From Pseudomonas fragi (lineage in GTDB: Bacteria; Pseudomonadota; Gammaproteobacteria; Pseudomonadales; Pseudomonadaceae): DNA of 64,000 nucleotides. The stretch is taken from the NCBI RefSeq assembly GCF_900105835.1, contig NZ_LT629783.1, forward strand, positions 4,548,501-4,612,500, in the 5' to 3' direction. The position numbers were made by a program, and so were the translations under genes. A model generated the notes under the pieces. It was not told the DNA's origin, searched no databases, and was given only the letters and a program-made list of their open reading frames with translations. Of the stretch, positions 28,526-34,703 are shown one piece after another. Within the stretch, counting starts at the first letter, position 1. Every line of letters starts with the position of its first letter.

Positions 28526-28644
28526 ATACAGCGTGGATGTGGCTGGGGGCAGTGAGTGGCGGTGCCTTGTTGCTGGCCCTGGTCTGGTGGGGCTGGCATC
28601 AGGGCGGCTTGGCCATGATGCAATTGGGCATGGGTGCTTGCTAG
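28522..28644 (+). CDS. Small membrane peptide, 40 residues
   Basis: The frame starts at GTG (28522), overlapping the MFS stop by 4 bases (GTGA), and ends with TAG at 28642-28644. The translation is VNTAWMWLGAVSGGALLLAL followed by VWWGWHQGGLAMMQLGMGAC, a single hydrophobic helix with several Trp. The overlap with the MFS gene is the main evidence that it is translated; it may be a partner or assembly factor of the transporter. No homologue is recalled with certainty. Confidence 0.55.
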   Translation: MNTAWMWLGAVSGGALLLALVWWGWHQGGLAMMQLGMGAC

Positions 28645-28695
28645 TGTGGCGGCGGGTGAGTAAGTTCTAAGCTTGCCTCTTATTCAAGGACACTG

Positions 28696-29250
28696 ATGAT
28701 GCTCAAGCGCTGGATTGCGATGCCTGTACTGCTGTTGGCCTGCGCAGGGTCGGTGTGGGCAGCGGATTGCCCGCCCTTGCTGGAGGGCTCGCTGCCCAAA
28801 TTGCGGGCCAAGGAATCGATCGATCTGTGCCAGCGCTTTGCCGGCAAACCGCTGTTGATCGTCAATACCGCGAGCTTTTGCGGCTTCGCCCCGCAGTTCA
28901 AGGGGCTTGAGGCGTTGAACCAGCGCTACAAGGGCCAGGGCCTGGAGCTGATCGGTGTGCCCTCGGATGACTTCAAGCAAGAAGCCAAGGATGGTGAGGA
29001 GACGGCCAAGGTGTGTTACGTCAACTATGGCGTGACCTTCACCATGATCGACCCGCAGCATGTGCGCGGGCCGGATGCGACTCACCTGTTCAAGATCCTG
29101 GCCGAGCAAAGTAATGCGCCGAAGTGGAACTTCTACAAATATGTGGTAGATCGCCAGGGCAATGTGATTGCCAGCTTCTCCAGTTTGACCAAGCCTGACA
29201 GTCCTGAATTGATTGAGGCCATCGACAAGGCCATTGCTTCCAGGCCCTGA
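28696..29250 (+). CDS. Glutathione peroxidase-like protein, exported, atypical active site
   Basis: A 184-residue thiol peroxidase with a signal peptide ([20 protein letters not shown], cut near Ala23), so probably periplasmic. The peroxidatic Cys62 is in [20 protein letters not shown], where usual family members have ASxCG. The Trp-Asn pair is present in [14 protein letters not shown]. The normal FPCNQFG block that holds the active-site Gln is replaced by [13 protein letters not shown], so one residue of the usual catalytic tetrad is missing. Extra cysteines occur near the N terminus and in KVCYVNY. ATG 28699 is an equally good start. Confidence 0.85.
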   Translation: MMLKRWIAMPVLLLACAGSVWAADCPPLLEGSLPKLRAKESIDLCQRFAGKPLLIVNTASFCGFAPQFKGLEALNQRYKGQGLELIGVPSDDFKQEAKDGEETAKVCYVNYGVTFTMIDPQHVRGPDATHLFKILAEQSNAPKWNFYKYVVDRQGNVIASFSSLTKPDSPELIEAIDKAIASRP

Positions 29251-29262
29251 ATCGCAGCCATT

Positions 29263-29302
29263 AAAAATCCCCGCCTCGGTAACGAGAGCGGGGATTTTTT
29301 TG
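29263..29302. terminator. Bidirectional intrinsic terminator
   Basis: AAAAATCCCCGC and GCGGGGATTTTTTT form a stem with A and T tracts on both sides. It lies between the convergent peroxidase gene and fadL-like gene. Confidence 0.88.
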
Positions 29303-29336
29303 ATTCAGCAGGCGAGGGGGTTAGCCTCGCGGTGAA

Positions 29337-30638
29337 TCAGAACTTGTAGGTTGCACCTACTGCAAAACCGTTGGCGCTGTTTTCGTACTTGGAGCTGTAG
29401 TAGCTGCCGAGAGCTGCCTTCTGGTCATCAACCTTGACCGACTCTTCCTTCAGGTAGGAATAGGCAGCATCGATTGTCAGGTTCTCGTTGACGGCATAAC
29501 CGGCACCCAGGCTGAAAATCGTACGGTCGCCAGTAGGGATGCGAGGCGAGCGATTTTCATTGTTGGTAGGCGACTGGTCCCAGGTCAGACCGGTACGCAG
29601 TACCCACTGCTTGTTCAACTGATACGAAGTACCGATAGCGTAAGCCCAGGTATCGTGCCAGTTTTGCTCTTCCTTGATCGTGGTGAAAAGTGCAGGGGCT
29701 GCACCGCCGCCGGCCGCAGCAGTAACGCCTTCGTTCTGTACGGTGATGTCTTTCAGGCGGCTCCAGCGAGTCCAGGTGGAACCTGCATAGACCTTCCACG
29801 CGTCATTGATCTCTTGAGTAACCGACAGATCCCAGGATTCAGGCGTGTCGATTTTCAGAGTGGCGTCATAGCGGTTGCTTTTCAGGCGGGCGGCAGTGAA
29901 CGGATCGCTGCTGGCTGTTACGTTGGTGTGACCTTCAAGCTTGTACTTAACCTTTGAGTGGTAAGTCAAACCTACCCGCGTGGTGTCGGTAGCTTGTACC
30001 AGGATACCGGCGTTGAAGCCCAGGGCGGTATCGTCACCCTTGATTTTTACATTGCTGTCGCCTGCCCCGGCCAGCGGGTTGGGGGTCAGTCGAAGCTCGG
30101 ATTCAAGAGTACCGGCAATGCGGTTGATGGTCGGGCCAAAACCAATCGACACGCGATCATTGAAGGCATAGCTGACGGTTGGTTGCAGGGTAACAACCTT
30201 CACTTCGCTTTTGCTGCCAAAGCCACGGCCCTGGAAGCTGCTTTCGTAGTCGGTCACAAGGCCGAACGGGGCATAAACGCCGAAGCCGACTGCCCACTGG
30301 TCATTCAGCTTGTTGGTGTAAAAGCCCATCGGAACGCCTGTGAACGGCACCATGTCACCTTTGTTGGTGCCCTTGATGCTGCCATTGGCATCCTTGATAT
30401 CGGTCGAAGCATCAATAACAGCGATACCGCCTGTTACTTGCTGGCCGCTGAGGCGGGACATACCGGCAGGGTTACCAAAAACGGTACTGGCATCGTCGGC
30501 AGAAGATGAACGACCTGCGAAACCGGTCCCCATACCGCTGACGCTTTGTTCGTTGAGTGCGAAGCCGCTAGCGAAAATCTGGCTGGAAGCCAAAGTGACG
30601 GCGAGGCCAAGTGTGGTCTTGAGCATTACTTTTTTCAT
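29337..30638 (-). CDS. FadL/TodX-family outer-membrane porin
   Basis: A 433-residue outer-membrane beta-barrel for hydrophobic compounds such as long-chain fatty acids. The signal peptide ends at about Ala23 (SSQIFA). The mature N terminus SGFALNEQSVSGMGTGFAG and the NPA motif at 56-58 (VFGNPAGMSRL) are hallmarks of FadL, as is the C-terminal Phe (GATYKF). The alternating hydrophobic pattern covers the full length. It may deliver fatty acids or aromatic hydrocarbons; the substrate is open. A GAACTCC-complement (AAGGAGTTC) ribosome site precedes the start. Confidence 0.92.
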   Translation of the reverse strand: MKKVMLKTTLGLAVTLASSQIFASGFALNEQSVSGMGTGFAGRSSSADDASTVFGNPAGMSRLSGQQVTGGIAVIDASTDIKDANGSIKGTNKGDMVPFTGVPMGFYTNKLNDQWAVGFGVYAPFGLVTDYESSFQGRGFGSKSEVKVVTLQPTVSYAFNDRVSIGFGPTINRIAGTLESELRLTPNPLAGAGDSNVKIKGDDTALGFNAGILVQATDTTRVGLTYHSKVKYKLEGHTNVTASSDPFTAARLKSNRYDATLKIDTPESWDLSVTQEINDAWKVYAGSTWTRWSRLKDITVQNEGVTAAAGGGAAPALFTTIKEEQNWHDTWAYAIGTSYQLNKQWVLRTGLTWDQSPTNNENRSPRIPTGDRTIFSLGAGYAVNENLTIDAAYSYLKEESVKVDDQKAALGSYYSSKYENSANGFAVGATYKF

Positions 30639-30785
30639 TATTAGAACTCCTTATGATCACCGGACGAAAACTACCAACATTTTTGTTGAAGCGCTATAGG
30701 CTAAATCGCAGAAGATAGCGATGTTTTGTAGGACAATCCGACCGGATTTCAGGCTGTTTGAAGATCATTACAGTTGTTTGAAATT

Positions 30786-31265
30786 TCAAGCAACTTGGTT
30801 GAGAGGTGAAACGCAGGTGCGCCAGGCATGGGCGAAATCACGTAAACGCCCATGTGGTTCAAAGGCTTGGCGCCAGATCCTGGCCATGCCGAGCAGGTCG
30901 TCGGCGGCAGGAATGGCTATTTTTTGTTGCTCGACCAAAAACCAGGCAATGGCCGTGGCGTAACGCAAATTGACCGTCAGCTCCAGATGAGGGCTGCACA
31001 GGAACGCATGCTGGCTGGCCAGCCCGCGAACCAGGCTCGCCAAATCCGGGTCGTGGGCCAGGTACTGATCCCACAGGGCGGCATGGCGTAACTCGCGGAT
31101 GCAATACAGGCCGTGACCATGACGATCATGCAGTGCCGAGCCCAGGTGCGACTGGCTGGCTGCAATACCTAGCAACAAAGCTTCTGCATCCGGGTTGTCT
31201 TGCCCCAGATAAAGAAGCGTTGGCCGGATCACGAATTGGCTCAACTCCCTGGCAGCGATACCCAT
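30786..31265 (-). CDS. Conserved hypothetical protein, 159 residues
   Basis: A soluble, mostly helical protein: MGIAARELSQFVIRPTLLYL, then LLLGIAASQSHLGSALHDRH, GLYCIRELRHAALWDQYLA, and ELTVNLRYATAIAWFLVEQQ. The succession resembles small phage- or pyocin-associated proteins in Pseudomonas, with a lysozyme-like shape, but a catalytic residue cannot be assigned. The start at 31265 follows a GAGGG ribosome site; the frame is open to 31454, but the extra 63 residues have no convincing start site. It is alone on the minus strand behind fadL. Its origin from phage is an inference only. Confidence 0.65.
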   Translation of the reverse strand: MGIAARELSQFVIRPTLLYLGQDNPDAEALLLGIAASQSHLGSALHDRHGHGLYCIRELRHAALWDQYLAHDPDLASLVRGLASQHAFLCSPHLELTVNLRYATAIAWFLVEQQKIAIPAADDLLGMARIWRQAFEPHGRLRDFAHAWRTCVSPLNQVA

Positions 31266-31483
31266 ATAGCCCTCGAAGCCTGAAAATGACCAGCGATACC
31301 CCGGCGCTTGGCAGCGGTGAATCGAAAGGGTTCGCTGGAAGCGGAGCAGGCCGCTTGAGTTGAAGTGTAGTGTCAAATTCTTGCTGTAACGGCCTGTTTT
31401 TAAAACATTTAAAGCATCGGCCCGCGAGCTATATATCCGCAAGTAATTAAACAATGCCGGATATTTCTTAAAGTGCAGGCAAT

Positions 31484-31511
31484 AAAAAGCCCTGCTAATC
31501 AGGCAGGGCTT
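31484..31511 (-). terminator. Intrinsic terminator of the 74-residue gene
   Basis: On the minus strand AGCCCTGC-CTGATTA-GCAGGGCT is followed by TTTTATT. It lies about 20 bases past the stop of the gene at 31532-31756. Confidence 0.85.
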
Positions 31512-31531
31512 GATGTGTAACGCTCAAGCTG

Positions 31532-31756
31532 TCAGGCAATCAGGGCCTGACGAGTACGCTCGATCACAGCTTGCAGAGGTTCTGCGCTGGAGTACTGGTC
31601 GGGGTACAGGCGTTCGCTGTGACGGGCGATACCGTGTTCGTTGACCAGGGTGAAGCTGAAGCATCCTTTGCGAGCGGCCATAATCAGGCAGTTCATTGGA
31701 GCAAAGGCGTTGGTTAGGGTGCGAATGGCATCCTGAGTATGGATTTGAGTAGACAT
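31532..31756 (-). CDS. Conserved Pseudomonas small protein, 74 residues
   Basis: The protein starts MSTQIHTQDAIRTLTNAFAP and continues MNCLIMAARKGCFSFTLVNEHGIARHSERLYPDQYSSAEPLQ. There is no signal peptide. A beta-strand-like middle (CFSFTLVNEHGIA) and helical ends suggest a compact alpha/beta fold. The gene has its own terminator and is monocistronic. A short GTTCC-complement (GGAAC) site lies 6 bases before the ATG. I know it only as a conserved hypothetical of pseudomonads; no function can be assigned. Confidence 0.75.
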   Translation of the reverse strand: MSTQIHTQDAIRTLTNAFAPMNCLIMAARKGCFSFTLVNEHGIARHSERLYPDQYSSAEPLQAVIERTRQALIA

Positions 31757-32400
31757 AGTTATTAGGTGTTCCTACAAAAGACACGGATTCGATCCGTGCT
31801 GCATTAAAACGTTCCAGTGACGTCGAGCCATTCTTTGGCTGGACGAAGAACCTGACTGGAACAAAGCCGCCAGTTGGAGCGCATTAAGTATGTGGCGCTT
31901 GGGCTGGCAGGTAGGTACTTAGGAGGGCAGGCAGTCACAACAGGAGCTAAGGTTCCGTGCTCCGGGTGAAGATCCTGATCAATTTGCAGGTTGGTTCGGT
32001 CAGAGTAAAAGAACTTCGCGATACCCTGTGCGTTTGTGCAAAGGCCGTATCGTCGCAAGATTTACCTGGAAACCATCGAGGGGGTCGATCCCGTTTATTC
32101 AGCGTGCTTTCGCTTTTTTAGCGAGGTGCTGGAGGGATTTGTTCGGCCCGAATTGACTTTCAGCTTGGTACTAACGCTGCGGATACTAACGGGTTGAATT
32201 TTTAAACGCAAGTATGCTAGCAAAAATACTTTATGTGCTTGCACCGCCGCCGCAGCTTGGCGTGTGGCACTGGCTAGTACATTTTAGCCGTTTCGCCAGT
32301 GGGGCAGGGGGTGCATTCTGTCGGTAAAGCTCCCCTTGAGAGACGCGCCGCCGCGGTGCACCAACCTGCAAGCGGTGCCCGGTAAAGGCCCGGTGCGTTG

Positions 32401-32430
32401 CTGTTAATGTGAACTTGTGCACATTAACAG
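32401..32430. repeat. Perfect 11-bp inverted repeat, 8-base loop
   Basis: CTGTTAATGTG and CACATTAACAG are exact complements around AACTTGTG. It is AT-rich and is followed by TGCTGCCGAAAAAAACAG, so it lacks a terminator T tract on the plus strand. It may be an operator for a dimeric regulator or the stem of an RNA. Confidence 0.7.
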
Positions 32431-32590
32431 TGCTGCCGAAAAAAACAGTGCAGATACCCGGGTTTTGCGCTTCCTAGCCTGCCTGGTAAATTTAAGTCAA
32501 TGAAAAACATCGTTTTTTTTAATTGGTGAAAAAATCGACAGTTTGACCCGAGGCCCCGCAGGGTGGGCGTTTGCGGAGGTTAAAGCAGGG

Positions 32591-32625
32591 TTGTCCACTG
32601 ACTTATCCACAGGATCTGTGGATTG
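32591..32625. promoter_or_regulatory. Cluster of DnaA-box-like sequences
   Basis: TTATCCACA at 32603-32611 is an exact consensus DnaA box. TGTGGATTG at 32617-32625 is a one-mismatch box in the opposite direction, and TTGTCCACT at 32591-32599 is a weaker one. The first two lie within an 8+3+8 palindrome (ATCCACAG-GAT-CTGTGGAT). Confidence 0.55.
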
Positions 32626-32635
32626 TCCCATGCGC

Positions 32636-32649
32636 TTGCTCTAGATCAA
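32636..32649. promoter_or_regulatory. Candidate Anr/FNR-type site
   Basis: TTGCTCTAGATCAA matches the TTGAT-N4-ATCAA consensus except for one base. It lies 80 bases before the Sel1-like gene, a plausible distance for activation around -41. Confidence 0.4.
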
Positions 32650-32729
32650 GGGTGTCGACTTTTTTGGACTTTACCCAGACGAAAAAAGGAGTAGAGTGGC
32701 GCGCCTTCTGTTCTGCCCTACAGTGTCGT

Positions 32730-33053
32730 ATGAAGTTCCGCACAGCTACTTCCTCTGTTGCTCGCCCCAATACACCAACTGAAGCTCCCAAGCGCTTTTC
32801 TTTGCGGGTCGCTATCTGGCTGCTGGACAACCCGCGCCTGAGTGCCAGCCCCAGCGTCAAGCATGTGGCCGGGCACCTGCTCAAACAACCCGCCCGCCAG
32901 GGTGTGGTGTTGGCCCAGAGCCGTTTGGGCCAGTTGATGTGCCGTGAATGCGGCAGCGCCCGCGATCAGCGTATCGGCCACGAACTGTTGCGCCAGGCCG
33001 CTCGCGCCGGTGACCGTCTGGCGCAGCAGGAACTGAACAAGACCGAAGACTGA
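32730..33053 (+). CDS. Sel1-like repeat protein, 107 residues
   Basis: A small helical protein: about 20 disordered N-terminal residues, then RVAIWLLDNPRLSASPSVKHVAGHLL, GVVLAQSRLGQLMCRECGSARDQRIGHELLRQAARAGDRLAQQELNK. The second half has the A-x-x-G-x-x-x-A-Q-x-x-L spacing of Sel1/TPR-like repeats. Sel1 proteins usually mediate protein contacts. The start at 32730 is used; the long open frame from 32571 crosses the DnaA-like boxes. It is separated from rmuC by 58 bases and shares its orientation. Confidence 0.75.
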   Translation: MKFRTATSSVARPNTPTEAPKRFSLRVAIWLLDNPRLSASPSVKHVAGHLLKQPARQGVVLAQSRLGQLMCRECGSARDQRIGHELLRQAARAGDRLAQQELNKTED

Positions 33054-33111
33054 ACTGTCTTCGGCGCTGACTGTTGGTTAACCTTGTTCTTTTACCTCGT
33101 GCGGAGGGGTT

Positions 33112-34590
33112 ATGGCCCTGGATCTGAGCAGCCTGTTGCTTGGCCTGGCAGCAGCGGGCGTGCCGTTGCTGGCGTTAATCTGGCAGTTGCAACGCAAGCT
33201 CGGCGGCCAGCCCGCTGAGCTTGCACTGCTCAACGAGCGCCTGAGTACGGCGCAACTGGCCCAGGAGGGCCTGAGTGCCCAGCTGGACGCCTGTCGCGAC
33301 GAAGTCAGTGATCTGGGCCAGGCCAATGCCGCCAAGCAGGCAGAGCTGGCCGCACTGGGCCGCGAAGTCGAACTGTTGCAGGTGGAACGGGACAACGGGC
33401 GCGATGCCGCCCATGCCTGGAACCTGGAGCGCAATCAGAAAGAAGTCGAGCTGCGGCGCCTGGATGCCCATGCGTCTGCACTGGCTGCTGAGTTGCGTGA
33501 GCAGCAGGATAGCCATCAGCAACGGCTCAACGACCTGCAGGGTTCCCGGGACGAATTGCGGGCGCAGTTTGCCGAGCTAGCGGGCAAGATTTTCGATGAG
33601 CGCGAGCAGCGTTTCGCCGAAACCAGCAATGAGCGTCTTGGCCAGTTGCTTGACCCTCTCAAGGAACGCATCCAGTCGTTTGAGAAACGGGTCGAGGAGA
33701 GTTATCAGCAGGAATCGCGGGAGCGGTTTTCCCTGGGCAAAGAGCTGGAGCGCTTGCAGCAACTGAACCTGCGCCTCAGTGATGAGGCCACCAACCTGAC
33801 CCGCGCCCTCAAGGGCCAGAAAACCCAAGGCAACTGGGGCGAGCTGATTCTGGAGCGGGTGCTGGAGCATGCGGGGCTTGAGAAAGGCCGTGAATACCAG
33901 ACCCAGGTCAGCCTCAAGGGCCCTGACGGCGAGCGCTTCCAGCCTGACGTGCTGATCATGTTGCCGGGTGACAAGCAGGTGGTGGTCGACTCCAAGGTCA
34001 GCCTCACCGCGTATCAGCAATATGTAGGGGCCGATGACGATGTAATCGGGCAAGCGGCGCTCAAGCAGCATGTACTGTCGCTGCGCAATCATGTGAAGGG
34101 CTTGGCCAGCAAGGACTACAAGCGCCTGGAGGGGCTGCACAGCCTGGACTTTGTGCTGTTGTTCGTACCGATCGAGGCGGCATTTTCGGCGGCGTTGCAG
34201 GCCGAGCCGAATTTGTTTCAAGAGGCGTTTGACCGGCATATCGTGATCGTCAGCCCGACCACGCTGCTGGCCACTTTGCGGGTGATCGACAGCCTGTGGA
34301 AGCAGGAGCGCCAGGGGCAGAATGCGCGTGAAATCGCCGAGCGCGCCGGCTGGCTGTACGACAAGTTCGTGCTGTTTATTCAGGACCTGGATGAGGTGGG
34401 CAATCGCCTGCAGCAACTGGACAAGGCCTACAGCTCAGCGCGTAACAAACTGACGGAAGGCCGCGGCAATCTGGTCAGCCGCAGCGAGCAGCTCAAATTG
34501 CTCGGCGCCCGGGCCAGCAAAAGCCTGCCGGCCGACCTGCTGGAGCGGGCTATGACCGACGTTGACGGCGTGGCGCACCCGGCGGAGTAG
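33112..34590 (+). CDS. rmuC: DNA recombination protein RmuC
   Basis: RmuC limits inversion at short inverted repeats and is related to nucleases. The 492-residue protein has an N-terminal membrane anchor (about 5-23), a long coiled coil at about 25-210 rich in Leu, Glu and Gln, and the conserved RmuC domain at about 225-430: NWGELILERVLEHAGLEKG, QPDVLIMLPGDKQVVVDSKVSL, LHSLDFVLLFVPIEAAF and SPTTLLATLRVIDSLWKQE. The D-x-x-I/K-like motif in PDVLIMLP...VVDSK recalls PD-(D/E)XK nucleases. A GGAGGGG site precedes the ATG. Confidence 0.93.
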   Translation: MALDLSSLLLGLAAAGVPLLALIWQLQRKLGGQPAELALLNERLSTAQLAQEGLSAQLDACRDEVSDLGQANAAKQAELAALGREVELLQVERDNGRDAAHAWNLERNQKEVELRRLDAHASALAAELREQQDSHQQRLNDLQGSRDELRAQFAELAGKIFDEREQRFAETSNERLGQLLDPLKERIQSFEKRVEESYQQESRERFSLGKELERLQQLNLRLSDEATNLTRALKGQKTQGNWGELILERVLEHAGLEKGREYQTQVSLKGPDGERFQPDVLIMLPGDKQVVVDSKVSLTAYQQYVGADDDVIGQAALKQHVLSLRNHVKGLASKDYKRLEGLHSLDFVLLFVPIEAAFSAALQAEPNLFQEAFDRHIVIVSPTTLLATLRVIDSLWKQERQGQNAREIAERAGWLYDKFVLFIQDLDEVGNRLQQLDKAYSSARNKLTEGRGNLVSRSEQLKLLGARASKSLPADLLERAMTDVDGVAHPAE

Positions 34591-34606
34591 CACCGATAGG
34601 TGGTTT

Positions 34607-34692
34607 TGTGGGAGCGGGCTTGCCCGCGATGCAGGCAACGCGGTTTTCTATAGCTGCGAGGTGATGCCATCGCGGGCAAGCCCGCTCCCACA
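34607..34692. repeat. REP pair between convergent rmuC and the hybrid kinase gene
   Basis: TGTGGGAGCGGGCTTGCCCG and its inverted copy with a 46-base middle. It lies between two stop codons. Confidence 0.88.
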
Positions 34693-34703
34693 AGGGTGCT
34701 CAG

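Larger units (their letters stand above)
31757..32729. other. Long non-coding stretch, about 970 bases
   Basis: No convincing protein gene is present on either strand. The composition changes several times: a moderate-GC part to about 32100, an AT-rich patch at 32160-32230, a GC-rich part to 32400, then AT-rich sequence with A and T runs to 32560. Within it are a perfect inverted repeat (32401-32430), DnaA-box-like sites (32591-32625) and a candidate Anr site (32636-32649), each listed separately. It must hold promoters for the 74-residue gene (minus) and the Sel1-like gene (plus). A small RNA gene is possible but not demonstrable. Confidence 0.5.

Noticed and set aside
30778..30789. Palindrome TTGAAATTTCAA upstream of the fadL-like gene
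   Set aside because: It overlaps the stop codon of the neighbouring gene and lies about 140 bases from the fadL start. Alone it does not match a known operator closely enough.
31266..31454. N-terminal extension of the 159-residue hypothetical protein
   Set aside because: The extra 63 residues have no ribosome site at their start, while a GAGGG site precedes the start at 31265.
31804..32058. 84-residue minus-strand frame in the long intergenic region
   Set aside because: No ribosome site, no codon bias like the neighbours, and no recognisable protein pattern. It may be noise; it is described within the intergenic entry.
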